Positions 50,422-59,597 are shown, counted from the stretch's first letter. The stretch: 64,000 bases of DNA from CAJINA01 sp964647585 (GCA_964647585.1 CAZYGG010000002.1:1-64000), one strand, 5' to 3'. Program-made: numbers and translations. Notes: generated by a model not told the origin, from the letters alone.

Positions 50422-52947
50422 ATGTCGCGATTCGCCAGGTGGTATCAAAAATATGTTCTCGATCGACCGGTGCTTGTCATTTTGTGCCTGATCGTGGTGA
50501 TTGCAGCCTTGGGCTACAAGGCCAGGGATTTCGAAGTGGACGCCTCGGCGGAAACCCTTTTGCTTGAGAATGACCCGGATTTGAACTATGCCCGGGAGGT
50601 CAGTGCCCGTTACGGCTCAAATGATTTTCTCATTGTGGCCTATGCACCCAAAGAAGGGGGGCTTTTTTCTGAAACCACCTTGAAGAACCTGCGCAGTCTG
50701 AAGGGAGAACTGGAAAAACTGGAACGGGTCTCTGCGGTTTTGTCGGTTCTCGATGTCCCCCTGTTTGAAAGCCCGCCCCTGACCTACGAGGAGTTGTCAA
50801 AGGGCGCCCGCACTCTGGAGTCGCCGACAACCGATCGCGAGTTGGCCCGGGTAGAGTTCCGCGACAGTCCCTTTTACCGGGACCTGATTGTCAGCCGCGA
50901 CCTGCAGACCATTGCCCTGGTTGCCAGCCTGAAAGACGATGAAACCTACCGGGCACTGATCAACAAGCGCAACGATACCCTTGCCCGGCGGGACAGCCAG
51001 GGACTTACGCCGGAAGAAGCCGAAGAACTCCGGAAAACGACCCGGCAGATACGCGCGCGCCTGGACCGCCTGAATGAGATCCAGCACCGGGACATCGCGG
51101 CTGTAAGGGCGATCATGGACAAGTACCGGGGCGACGCCGAGCTATACCTCGGCGGGGCCAGCATGATTGCCGATGACATGATCTCTTTTGTCAAGATGGA
51201 CCTGAAGGGGTTTGGCCTGGGTGTTTTTTTCCTGCTGGTGGTGATGCTGGGGATTATTTTCAGGCGTGTCCGCTGGGTGGTGCTGCCCATGCTCTGCTGT
51301 TTTCTATCCGTAATTGCCATGATGGGCATCCTGGCGACGTTCGGCTGGGCGGTGACCGTCATCTCTTCTAATTTTATTTCCCTGCAGTTGATCATTACCC
51401 TGGCGATCGTGGTCCACTTGATCGTGCGCTACCGGGAGTACCTAGCCAACAACCCGAACAGCGACCAGCGTACCCTGGTGGCCGATACGGTGCGGGCAAA
51501 GTTCATCCCCTGCCTGTATGCCGCCCTGACTACGATTGCCGGTTTCAGCTCCCTGCTGTTTTGCGATATCAAGCCGGTCATCCATTTCGGCTGGATGATG
51601 AGTGCCGGGATTCTGGTTTCGCTGGTCCTGACATTTTTCCTGTTTCCGGCCTGTGTGGTGCTGCTGCCCAAGGAAAACGCGCCTTCCGGCAGCCGACGCT
51701 TAAACTTTGCTTTTATCGACTTTTTAGCCGACGTTACCCATAAAAAAGGGGCCCTGGTTCTGGTCTTCACGGTGGTATTGTCCCTGCTGACGGTTGTGGG
51801 TTTATGCCGGCTTGTGGTTGAAAACAGTTTTATCGACTACTTCAAGGAGTCCACCGAAATCTACCAGGGGATGAAATTGATCGACCAGAAGCTCGGCGGG
51901 ACCACGCCGCTGGATATTATTGTCCGGTTCGAAGATGCAGATCTCGCGGAGCCGGCCGCGGCGGAATCGGAGGAGGCCTATCTGGAAGACGAGGAAGACG
52001 CAGAGTTGATGGAACTGCTGGATGAGGAAATGGAGGAGCAGAAGGACAACTACTGGTTCATTGACGAGCGCATGGAGACCATCGAAAAGGTCCACGATTA
52101 CCTTGACGCCCTACCGGAGACAGGCAAGGTGCTCTCCTTTGGGACCCTGCTCAAGCTGGCCCGGAACCTGCGCCAGGGCGAGGCCCTGGACAGTTTCGAG
52201 ATGAACGTCTTCTACACCAAGCTGCCGGACAAGTACAAAGACCTGATCATCAAGCCCTACGTCTCCTTCGAGGCAAACGAGGCCCGGTTTTCGGTCCGCA
52301 TCAAGGATTCGCTGAAAACCTTGAAGCGCGACGCCCTGCTCAAGCAGATCCGATACGACCTGGTCAACAAGTTGAAGCTGGATCCCGAGCGGGTGCGGAT
52401 AGCCGGCACCATGGTGCTGTACAACAACATGCTGCAGAGCCTGTTCGACTCCCAGATCAAGACCATCGGGGTGGTGGCCCTGGCCCTGCTGTTGATGTTT
52501 ATGGTGCTTTTCCGGTCGCTGAAACTGGCCCTGATCGCACTTTTCCCCAACCTGTTTGCCGCGGGTGCGGTTCTGGGCGTCATGGGCTGGCTGGATATTC
52601 CGCTGGACATGATGACCATCACCATCGCCGCCATCAGTATCGGCATCGCCGTGGACGACACGATCCACTATATCTACCGGTTCCGGGAAGAGATCGGGAA
52701 GGACCGGGATTACTACCGGACTCTTTACCGCTGCCACGGCAGTATCGGGCATGCCATGTACTACACATCGATAACCATCATCATCGGGTTTTCCATCCTG
52801 GTGTTTTCCAATTTCTGGCCGACGATCTATTTCGGCCTATTTACCGGTCTGGCCATGTTGATTGCCCTGGTAGCCGCCCTGACCCTGCTCCCGCAGCTGC
52901 TGGTCATGTTTAAGCCTTTCGGGCCCGATGCGGCCGGCGGCAATTGA
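50422..52947 (+). CDS. RND/MMPL-family exporter
   Basis: The protein has 841 residues. It has the two-fold RND layout: helix 1 near 15-32 (VLVILCLIVVIAALGY), a large periplasmic loop, helices 2-6 (about 250-410; FGLGVFFLLVVMLGIIF, LIITLAIVVHLIVRYREY with the sterol-sensing-like segment), a second loop, and helices 8-12 ending TGLAMLIALVAALTLLPQLLVMF. HpnN-like and MMPL proteins with this pattern export lipids. A very acidic stretch (EEAYLEDEEDAELMELLDEEMEEQ, about 520-540) in the second loop is unusual. No adaptor protein gene is adjacent. Confidence 0.88.
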   Translation: MSRFARWYQKYVLDRPVLVILCLIVVIAALGYKARDFEVDASAETLLLENDPDLNYAREVSARYGSNDFLIVAYAPKEGGLFSETTLKNLRSLKGELEKLERVSAVLSVLDVPLFESPPLTYEELSKGARTLESPTTDRELARVEFRDSPFYRDLIVSRDLQTIALVASLKDDETYRALINKRNDTLARRDSQGLTPEEAEELRKTTRQIRARLDRLNEIQHRDIAAVRAIMDKYRGDAELYLGGASMIADDMISFVKMDLKGFGLGVFFLLVVMLGIIFRRVRWVVLPMLCCFLSVIAMMGILATFGWAVTVISSNFISLQLIITLAIVVHLIVRYREYLANNPNSDQRTLVADTVRAKFIPCLYAALTTIAGFSSLLFCDIKPVIHFGWMMSAGILVSLVLTFFLFPACVVLLPKENAPSGSRRLNFAFIDFLADVTHKKGALVLVFTVVLSLLTVVGLCRLVVENSFIDYFKESTEIYQGMKLIDQKLGGTTPLDIIVRFEDADLAEPAAAESEEAYLEDEEDAELMELLDEEMEEQKDNYWFIDERMETIEKVHDYLDALPETGKVLSFGTLLKLARNLRQGEALDSFEMNVFYTKLPDKYKDLIIKPYVSFEANEARFSVRIKDSLKTLKRDALLKQIRYDLVNKLKLDPERVRIAGTMVLYNNMLQSLFDSQIKTIGVVALALLLMFMVLFRSLKLALIALFPNLFAAGAVLGVMGWLDIPLDMMTITIAAISIGIAVDDTIHYIYRFREEIGKDRDYYRTLYRCHGSIGHAMYYTSITIIIGFSILVFSNFWPTIYFGLFTGLAMLIALVAALTLLPQLLVMFKPFGPDAAGGN

Positions 52948-52975
52948 AAAAAGAATAATCAATTCAGGAGTAACC

Positions 52976-53470
52976 ATGTCCCCTCAGTCAACAAAAGATA
53001 ATGAACAGCCGCGCACCGTTATGTGCCGCGGCGTACGCGGCGCCACCACGGTGACCGAAAACACGAAAGAAGCCATTCTCGAGGCAACCCGGGAGATGAT
53101 GTATATTATCATTCGGGCCAATGATATGCGGGCCGGGGATGTGGCCAGCGCTTATTTTACCACCACTGTGGATCTGGATGCGACTTATCCGGCCCTGGCC
53201 GCGCGACAGCTGGGCTGGTACGATGCGGCCCTGTTGTGCGGCCATGAAATGCAGGTGCCGGACGGACTGGCCATGTGTATCCGTGTGCTGATTCACTGGA
53301 ATACAGATCGCCGTGATACCGAGATTGTGCATGTCTATCTCCGGGAAGCGAAAAGCCTGCGGCCGGACCGTAAAACCCTGCCGGAGATTCCCGAAGAGGA
53401 ATTTGCGGCGATTCTCGAAGACTTTGACATGCAGTCACTGCATTTTGATCCGGACGGGTTGAAAAAGTAA
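52976..53470 (+). CDS. aroH: AroH-type chorismate mutase
   Basis: The protein has 164 residues. The sequence follows the Bacillus-type (AroH) trimeric chorismate mutase: MCRGVRGATTVTENTKEAIL with the active-site Arg, DVASAYFTTTVDLDATYPALAARQLGW, LLCGHEMQVP and CIRVLIHWNT with the second Arg, then VYLREAKSLRPD. It converts chorismate to prephenate for Phe/Tyr synthesis. It is longer than Bacillus AroH by N- and C-terminal tails. CAGGAG precedes the ATG. The RND gene upstream ends 28 bases before it. Confidence 0.93.
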   Translation: MSPQSTKDNEQPRTVMCRGVRGATTVTENTKEAILEATREMMYIIIRANDMRAGDVASAYFTTTVDLDATYPALAARQLGWYDAALLCGHEMQVPDGLAMCIRVLIHWNTDRRDTEIVHVYLREAKSLRPDRKTLPEIPEEEFAAILEDFDMQSLHFDPDGLKK

Positions 53471-53639
53471 GGTATTTTAGTTTTATCTAAATCCTTATTT
53501 CTGGTGGAGTATTCGAAGAGGTTCTTCCGATCTGGAGAGAAATTCGCTTGATTTATGTAGCATTTTGTTCATTTTCTTTCGCGTGAAAAAAAACGAACCA
53601 ATCAGGCGTCGCCTCCGGCTATGCCCGACAGGTGTCAAA

Positions 53640-53770
53640 CGCCCATAAGACGCGGCCCTGCGGGCTGCCCAGCGCTTCTCGTAAAGGGCGCGCTCAGCGC
53701 AACTCGCTACGCTCAAACAGCACTTCGCTTCCTTCGCCCTTTCCTGTGATGCTCGGCGCGTCTTAACGGG
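53640..53770. repeat. GC-rich hairpin-bounded intergenic element
   Basis: CGCCCATAAGACGCG (53640-53654) and CGCGTCTTAACGGG (53757-53770) are inverted. The interior holds GGGCGCGCTCAGCGCAACTC, then GCTACGCTCAAACAGCACTT. It lies in the 386-base gap between two convergent genes, which holds no recognised gene. Repeat status is inferred from structure and from general similarity to intergenic elements in related genomes; there is no second copy in the window. Confidence 0.4.
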
Positions 53771-53856
53771 AAAGTTCAAAACCGGAAAAAAAGTAATTCT
53801 CCTTTAATGGGGCTTCCCGTTGCCTCCCGCTACACTTGAGAAGAATCACTCTGTTT

Positions 53857-55602
53857 CTAAACAGAGATGGAGCCTTTCCTAAATTCCGTTGGTGAGATGA
53901 TCAGGTTTATCAGGACCGGCTGGCCGCCAGCGGCCAGGGTACGTGCCTGCTGCAGGGCGTCTTCGATCTGGTCTTCGTTTTCCACCAGGATGCCTCTGGC
54001 CCCGAAACCTTCCGCTACCACATGGTAGTCTGTGTGGCGCAGCACCGTGCCCACATTATCTTTTAAAACGGATACCTGGTCCCGGGCGATCTGCGTCCAG
54101 CCGGCATCGTTGCCCACCACGGCGATGACCGGCAGGCCATGCCGGACAAACGTGTCCAGTTCCTGCAAACTGTATCCGGCGGACCCGTCACCGTACAGGA
54201 TCCAGACTTCCGATCCGGGGGCGGCCATTTTAGCGCCCAGGGCAAAGCCGCCGCCGACCCCCAGGGTGCCGAATACGCCCGGGTCGAGCCACTGCAGCGG
54301 CTTTCGCGGGCGCAGGGTGTAGGCTGCCGTGGCCACAAAATCCCCGCCATCGGCTACCAGGGCGCTGTTATCCTGCAGGTGGGCGTCCAGCTTTTTAAAG
54401 AAAGCGATCGGGTTGATATTGTCTGTTTTTTGCAGCCCCATCGCGGTGATCTCTTCCTCGCGCCCGGCGTCCGCGGCCTGCAGTTTTTTCTGCCACTGTT
54501 TCCACCGGTCCGCGGGCAGGTAGGCCGGGTGCTCTGCCAGGGCCATCAGGAAAAGATGCGGGTTCCAGTGCACAGAGAGGGTTGGTTTGCGATTGAGAGC
54601 AAGATCAGGTTTGCTGATATTCACTGCCAGCAGGGCGGCACTGGTATTGATGACCCGGCCGTAATCGAGGCGAAAATCACATGGCATGCCGGCCAGGATC
54701 ACCAGGTCGGCGGTTTTCAGTGCATTCCGGCGTTTATGACGCATGTGCAGGGGGTGGCCGGCACCCAGTAGTCCCCGGGCCATACCCGCCAGGTATACCG
54801 GTATCCCGAGGGCGCCCACGGCGTTTGCCAACCGGGCGGCAGAACCGGGGCTGTGCATGACCGGGCTGCCCAGCACAAGCACCGGGCGTTCGGCTTTATC
54901 AATCAAGTCGATTGCTTTGAGCATCTTGGGGTGATTGACTATCTCGGGTTGCCGTTCCGGCAGGCCGGGCTCCATTGCTTCAAAATCGCAGGCAAAAACG
55001 GAGTCCACATGGTGTTTCAGGTAGAGCTCTTTTACTTTCTGGCCGACGGATCGAGATTTCTCCTGCCCACCACCGGCCAGGTACCAGCTGCGGACCAGTT
55101 CTTCATCGTACAGCAGGTCAATGGGACATTCGATGAATACCGGGCCCGGAACCCCGGACCGGGCAGTGGAAAAAGCCTTTTCAAGCACCGGAATAATGTC
55201 GCAGTTCCGGCGGATGCTGGCAGCCATCTTGACGATGGACTGCAGCAACGGCAGCTGGTCGATATCCTGAAGTGACCCGCGTCCTTTTAAAATAGTGGCG
55301 GATGCGCCGCCGATCAGCACCAGGGGAACCTGGGCCATCTGGGCATTTTTAATTGCGGTAATGGTATTGGTCACCCCCGGTCCGGCCGTAACCAGGGCGA
55401 CCCCGGGAATACCGGACAGCCGGGCAGCGGCATCGGCCGCGAAAACGGCGCCGGCCTCCCCCCGGGTGTCCACCACCTCAATACCGACCTTTTTGCACCC
55501 CACCAGGATCGGTGAAATATGACCACCGCAAAGTGTGAACACAAACGGCACACCCTGCTGTTTCAACACCTGAGCTATGATATCGCCACCATTTTGGGAC
55601 AT
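53857..55602 (-). CDS. Thiamine diphosphate-dependent enzyme, acetolactate synthase-like
   Basis: The protein has 581 residues with all three ThDP-enzyme domains. The N-terminal PYR domain has the catalytic Glu in VVDTRGEAGAVFAADAAARLSG and VTAGPGVTNTITAIKNAQM; the central domain has AERPVLVLGSPV; the C-terminal PP domain binds ThDP-Mg through ILYGDGSAGYSLQELDTFVRHGLPVIAVVGNDAGW (GDG...ND). Acetolactate synthase, oxalyl-CoA decarboxylase or 2-hydroxyacyl-CoA lyase activity is possible. No small regulatory subunit gene is nearby, which argues against a biosynthetic acetolactate synthase. GGAGG precedes the ATG at 55602. Confidence 0.88.
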   Translation of the reverse strand: MSQNGGDIIAQVLKQQGVPFVFTLCGGHISPILVGCKKVGIEVVDTRGEAGAVFAADAAARLSGIPGVALVTAGPGVTNTITAIKNAQMAQVPLVLIGGASATILKGRGSLQDIDQLPLLQSIVKMAASIRRNCDIIPVLEKAFSTARSGVPGPVFIECPIDLLYDEELVRSWYLAGGGQEKSRSVGQKVKELYLKHHVDSVFACDFEAMEPGLPERQPEIVNHPKMLKAIDLIDKAERPVLVLGSPVMHSPGSAARLANAVGALGIPVYLAGMARGLLGAGHPLHMRHKRRNALKTADLVILAGMPCDFRLDYGRVINTSAALLAVNISKPDLALNRKPTLSVHWNPHLFLMALAEHPAYLPADRWKQWQKKLQAADAGREEEITAMGLQKTDNINPIAFFKKLDAHLQDNSALVADGGDFVATAAYTLRPRKPLQWLDPGVFGTLGVGGGFALGAKMAAPGSEVWILYGDGSAGYSLQELDTFVRHGLPVIAVVGNDAGWTQIARDQVSVLKDNVGTVLRHTDYHVVAEGFGARGILVENEDQIEDALQQARTLAAGGQPVLINLIISPTEFRKGSISV

Positions 55603-55665
55603 CGGGGACCTCCGTGGAAAACGTTGATCTGATTGGGACCCTATTGCCTTCACGGACCATACCGG

Positions 55666-55783
55666 TTGTCGTAAGTACCTTCCGTTATTTTGTCACTCTG
55701 AGCAGAGCGAAGCGTCCCCGACAAGCTAAGACAGTCCTTCGATGGGAGGGATTCTTCGTCGCTTCGCTCCTCAGAATGACAGG
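55666..55783. repeat. Dispersed TGTCACTCTGAG-type element
   Basis: GTAAGTACCTTCCGTTATT and TGTCACTCTGAGCAGAGCG at the left repeat the copy at 25741; the right end is TCGCTCCTCAGAATGACAGG, the inverse of the left end at 15478. It occupies the gap between the TPP enzyme promoter and the 3' end of fpg. Confidence 0.6.
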
Positions 55784-55892
55784 ATAAATCAGTCGGAATA
55801 TATTTAGGGCAATAGCTATATATCTTATTGTCAGCACAGCGGCGCAACTGTCAAGTCGATAACCACTGTCCGGCTATTCAATTATGGAAGGG

Positions 55893-56735
55893 CTAATTCT
55901 GATCAGGGGATTCCTGACAGCGACTGCAGATGTGGGTGCTGCGCTGGCCGACCACCAGACGCTCGATGGGGTGGCTACAGCGCGGGCAGGGCAGGCCGGT
56001 GCGGCGAAAAACTTTGAGAAAGGATCGGTTGCGGCCGGATTTGCGTTCAAGGGAATAGAAGTTCGCCTTACCGCTGCCAAGGGTGGTTCCCGAGTTTTTG
56101 AGACCCTGTCTCAATGCCCTGCGAATAGAGCGGTGCAGCGCAGCCGCCTGGTCGGCCTCCAGAGTGGCCGAATTGTGCAGAGGATGCAGCCGGGCTTCCC
56201 ACAGGGCTTCATCTACGTAGATGTTGCCCATTCCGGCAATGAAAGTCTGATCCAGCAAGAGCGGTTTGAGTTGCCTTTGACGGGTGGACAGCATGGCGGC
56301 CAGTTTTTTGGCGGTGAATCCGGGCGCAAGGGGTTCCGGCCCCAGGTGGCCGGTAATGGCCTGGGGCGCATCTGTCAGGAAAGCGCGTCCGAATTTGCGC
56401 GTATCGTGAAACCTGAGCTGTCGGCCGTCCTCCAGCCGGAAAATAAGGTGGTCATGCCGGGAGCGCCGCGACCCGGCCGGGGCCAGCACAAAGCGGCCGG
56501 TCATGCGCAGATGAAACAGGAGTGCCATTTCCGGCAGCAGCTGAAAAATGATAAATTTTCCCCTGCGGGAAATAGTCTCTATCTGCCGATTGCGGATTTG
56601 TTTACAAAAGTCAGCGGAGTTGTGGGTGGCAACGGTTTTTTCCCAGAAGACCCTGGCACCGGTGATCACTGCCCCCGGTACACCGGCGGCGATCAGATCG
56701 TCAACAACGGTTTGGACTTCAGGAAGTTCCGGCAT
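55893..56735 (-). CDS. fpg: Formamidopyrimidine-DNA glycosylase
   Basis: The protein has 280 residues. It begins MPELPEVQTVVDDL, with the catalytic Pro2 and Glu3 after Met removal. RRGKFIIFQLL and HLRMTGRF are the lesion-loop segments; FIAGMGNIYVDEALWEARLHP is the helix-two-turn-helix; GRTGLPCPRC-like and STHICSRCQ give the C-terminal zinc finger (CPRC...CSRC). It excises 8-oxoguanine and formamidopyrimidines and nicks the strand. It is the second gene after a 52-residue small protein gene, 34 bases apart. Confidence 0.95.
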   Translation of the reverse strand: MPELPEVQTVVDDLIAAGVPGAVITGARVFWEKTVATHNSADFCKQIRNRQIETISRRGKFIIFQLLPEMALLFHLRMTGRFVLAPAGSRRSRHDHLIFRLEDGRQLRFHDTRKFGRAFLTDAPQAITGHLGPEPLAPGFTAKKLAAMLSTRQRQLKPLLLDQTFIAGMGNIYVDEALWEARLHPLHNSATLEADQAAALHRSIRRALRQGLKNSGTTLGSGKANFYSLERKSGRNRSFLKVFRRTGLPCPRCSHPIERLVVGQRSTHICSRCQESPDQN

Positions 56736-56769
56736 GGTATTGTCATTGTTTTGGCCCGGAATACAACTT

Positions 56770-56928
56770 CTAGGCGATGAGCATATCCGGCTGGCCTCTG
56801 CGGCGGCGGATCACCCGGACGGTGCCGGTTTTGGTTGGGGCGGGCTTTTTTTCCTCAGGCAGCTCCTCGGCCTGTGCCATCAACTTACGTAATTGTTCTT
56901 CAAGTTTCTTTTTCTGCTCTGCTTTCAT
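56770..56928 (-). CDS. 52-residue basic protein upstream of fpg
   Basis: The minus strand encodes 52 residues: a charged helix MKAEQKKKLEEQLRKLMAQA followed by EELPEEKKPAP, then a basic stretch TGTVRVIRRRRGQPD. The codon pattern is coding-like and there is no overlap with other genes. It is followed by fpg on the same strand after 34 bases, so it may be co-transcribed. The helix could be a coiled coil; the Arg cluster could bind nucleic acid or a protein partner. The family is unknown to me. Confidence 0.6.
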   Translation of the reverse strand: MKAEQKKKLEEQLRKLMAQAEELPEEKKPAPTKTGTVRVIRRRRGQPDMLIA

Positions 56929-57256
56929 TCAGTTCTAATGTCCTTCTGATTAAGGTTGTATTCGAAGCGATCTCAAAACCCATTTTAAAACCGCTTCTGA
57001 AAAAAAATGACTAAGAGAAACCATTTATAACAGTCGACGGCGGGTGGCAAGCACAAAATAGACATTCTGGGCCGATAATTGAAATAAGTCTGTCGCCCGG
57101 CCGACTCAGGATTTTTAAAAGTGACCTTGATATTAGATTATCTATTTGATATCAAAGGGTAATGTTTGGATCTGCGGCCGAATTGAAATTCTCATTGGCC
57201 GGGCAATCACAGTCCTGATCCAGCTATGATCTAAAAACACTTAAAAAGAGGCATAC
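56929..57256. other. Intergenic region with a minimal hairpin-element remnant
   Basis: At 56964-56997, GAAGCG-ATCTCAAAAC and AAAACCGCTTC form a short dyad that matches the termini of the large hairpin element with the whole centre missing. The remaining bases are AT-rich and probably hold the promoter of the 52-residue protein. No gene seen. Confidence 0.45.
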
Positions 57257-57397
57257 ATGACTGATTTCGAGGTTTTTACGACGGATATCGAGATTCGGTT
57301 CAGGTTTGCTTTGATTACCAGAAGAACGCATCGGTGGCTGTCTCGCAAGAAATATATGCGCAGCTTTCGGGTTATCTGGAAAAGTAAAGACCTGTAA
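57257..57397 (+). CDS. Possible 46-residue basic protein
   Basis: ATG at 57257 has AAAAAGAGG 7 bases upstream and opens a 46-residue frame: MTDFEVFTTDIEIRFRFALI, then a very basic tail (TRRTHRWLSRKKYM, RSFRVIWK). It ends 9 bases before the convergent MFS gene. There is no family evidence. It could be chance; the ribosome-binding site and absence of any other gene in this gap are the only support. Confidence 0.3.
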   Translation: MTDFEVFTTDIEIRFRFALITRRTHRWLSRKKYMRSFRVIWKSKDL

Positions 57398-57406
57398 AAA
57401 CCAATT

Positions 57407-58666
57407 TTACGCAGGTTTGCGAATTATGAAGGAAAGGCCGAGGCATAAGATAACCCCCGCAAGGCAGGCCAGAAAGGCATTTTGAAAACCGATGGCCGGA
57501 TAGAGCCCGTTGGTCATGCCGGCACGGTCGAGAATAGCGCCGGTTGCCACCTGGAAAACGGCCACGCCGATAAACGGGGCCGAATTGAGCAGGCCGGACG
57601 TAAGACCCATAAGTTCCGGTGGGGTTGTATCGCGGACAATTCCCCAGAGCGTGCTGATAAATCCACCTCCTACGAATCCCATGACCACGAAAATAACCGA
57701 TAGACGCACTGCGTCCAGGGTCCCTTGAATAAGGGCCACCCAGGCCAATGTATAGACCGCTAGAATCACAATCAGGGTTTTGCGCTTGTCAAAGGAGAAG
57801 CGGTTGAGAAGCCAGCCGATAAACGGGGCACCGAAGATGACGCCGATGGGAATCAGCATATTCAACTTGCTGGCGAAAATGCGTTCAACGCCCAGGACGG
57901 TCATTAAAAACGGGGTCGCTCAGAGGCCCTGCAGGGTAATCAACGTACCGTAGATGCCAAAAAAGATAGCCGCCACTATCCAGAATTGACCCGAGGCGAT
58001 AACGCGGAACGCTACCGGTTTAGCCTCAGACCCGGCGACTGTGTCCGGGACAGGCTCAGCCCGGAGAGTATCCGACGGTGGCTGATGGTCCCGGGTAAGA
58101 AACAATGTGGCGATTGCCAGGCCCAGGGTGATGGCTGCGATCAGGAAAAAAGTCGGTCGCCACCCCCAGGTGTTGGCCGCCCAGGCCAGGGGGGTTGTGG
58201 CGATGATGGCGCCAAAATTACCCACGGACATGAGCAGCCCGATCATCGTGGGAAATTCTTTTTGCTGAAACCACAGAGACAGGGCCTTTAACGCCGGCAC
58301 GTAGACACCGCCGACGCCGATACCAATGAGCGCCCGGGCTGCCGTGGCCCAGCCAATGTCGGGGGCCAGGCCGAAAAGCACACAGCCGGCCGCAGCGGCC
58401 AGGGACCAGTAGGCGATGACCCGGCGGGGTCCGATCTTATCGGTGAAATAGCCGACCAGGGGCTGTTCAAAAGCGTACAGGTAAAAATACATGGACGACA
58501 TGATACCCAGGGCCGTGGCATTGGTTCGGAACGCAGCCAGGAGATCTGCGGCGATGACGGATGTGGAAACGCGGTGAAAATAGACAAAAAAGTAGACAAT
58601 GCAGATCATCAGAAAGACGATCCAGCGGTGATAGTTACTGTTTTCAGGGGCCGCAGTGTGATTCAT
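57407..58666 (-). pseudogene. MFS transporter interrupted by an in-frame UGA
   Basis: Two frame-matched halves form one 12-helix MFS protein of 419 codons, separated only by UGA at 57920-57922 (codon 249). The first half ends IYGTLITLQGL; the second continues ATPFLMTVLGVERIFASKL. MFS relatives normally have LQGLW followed by a small residue and P, so the stop very likely replaces a Trp codon (TGG to TGA). Loop 2-3 VGYFTDKIGPRRVIAYWS and IGIGVGGVYVPALKALSLWF are typical. No convincing SECIS hairpin follows the UGA, unlike the two selenoproteins of this window. The likely start is the ATG at 58666. A single-base sequencing error cannot be excluded. Confidence 0.8.
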
Positions 58667-58874
58667 GGTTATATGCGTAGCTGCTTTCTCTCCGGGTCCT
58701 CCACCCGAGGTGGAGGGAACCAAACAAAACCAAAGTAAACGCCACATTGTTGTCGGATGATCCGGCACAATGGGCCACCTACCTTATTCGTTTTTTCAGA
58801 AAAGGCAAACGAATACCGGCAATTGTTGAACTGGGCTACCCGGCCGACTGCCGCGAAAGAAAAATTACTTGACA

Positions 58875-58892
58875 AGTACGAACGGTCGTACT
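58875..58892. promoter_or_regulatory. TetR operator 1 (autoregulatory)
   Basis: AGTACGA-ACGG-TCGTACT is a perfect 7-bp inverted repeat with a 4-base spacer, 12 bases before the TetR gene start and overlapping its likely promoter (TTGACA at 58869). Its core ACGAACGGTCGT matches the second site at 59586 in 11 of 12 bases. Confidence 0.8.
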
Positions 58893-58904
58893 ATTTTTTA
58901 TATT

Positions 58905-59486
58905 ATGACGAAAGGTGAAGATACCAAGCGCTATATTCTTGAAACAGGACTGGACATGGCCAGTCGCCTGGGACTGGAGAGTGTCACCATTGGTGAACTG
59001 GCCAAGGCAACGGAAATGTCCAAGAGCGGGCTGTTTGCTCATTTCAAATCAAAAGAAAATCTGCAGATTGAAATTCTGCATTTTGCCGGCCAGCTTTTTT
59101 CCGAGGGCGTCATTGTCCCGGCCCTGAGAGAAAAAGCGGGTATTGCGCGTATCCGCAAGCTGGTCGATAACTGGATCAGCTGGACAGGACGCCTGACCGG
59201 GGGCTGTATTTTTGTAGCTGCCAGCGCGGATTTCAGCAGCCGGCCCGGCAAGGTGAGGGAGGCCCTGCTTGAACAGCAGGAGCAGTGGCTTGCCAGTCTC
59301 AAGCAGTTTTGTCAGTCTTCTATCCGCGTGGGGGACCTGCGCGACGGAATAGACTGTGACCAGTTTGCCTTTGACCTGTATTCGCTGCTGCTGGGATTTC
59401 ATCTCTACCACGAGCTGCTGAAGGACGCCGGGACCAAAAATTACCAGGAAACTGCCCTGGATCGCCTGCTCGCAGACTATATGTAA
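58905..59486 (+). CDS. TetR-family transcriptional regulator
   Basis: The protein has 193 residues. The N-terminal helix-turn-helix follows the TetR form: RYILETGLDMASRLGLESVTIGELAKATEMSKSGLFAHFKSKENLQIEIL. The C-terminal ligand domain (VDNWISWTGRLTGGCIFVAASADFSSRPG) matches the TetR_C group often found next to alpha/beta hydrolases or fatty-acid genes. I took ATG 58905; a longer frame covers the operator. Two near-identical palindromes, one before this gene and one before the hydrolase remnant downstream, indicate autoregulation and control of the neighbour. An inducer is not known. Confidence 0.92.
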   Translation: MTKGEDTKRYILETGLDMASRLGLESVTIGELAKATEMSKSGLFAHFKSKENLQIEILHFAGQLFSEGVIVPALREKAGIARIRKLVDNWISWTGRLTGGCIFVAASADFSSRPGKVREALLEQQEQWLASLKQFCQSSIRVGDLRDGIDCDQFAFDLYSLLLGFHLYHELLKDAGTKNYQETALDRLLADYM

Positions 59487-59585
59487 ACATTCGTTGGGGC
59501 AGTGTTCATTCCCTTGTTGGACAACCAAACAACCCAATAGGAGAGCACAATGACAAGTCAGGTATTATCAGCACATTAAAAAAGC

Positions 59586-59597
59586 ACGAACGTTCGT
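59586..59597. promoter_or_regulatory. TetR operator 2
   Basis: ACGAACGTTCGT is a perfect 12-base palindrome located 100 bases after the TetR gene and 24 bases before the start of the hydrolase remnant. The match to the core of operator 1 (ACGAACGGTCGT) implies the same regulator binds both. Confidence 0.75.

Noticed and set aside
57920..57922. UGA in the MFS gene as a third selenocysteine codon
   Set aside because: Relatives have Trp, not Cys, at this place, and I could draw no SECIS-like hairpin downstream, so nonsense mutation is preferred.
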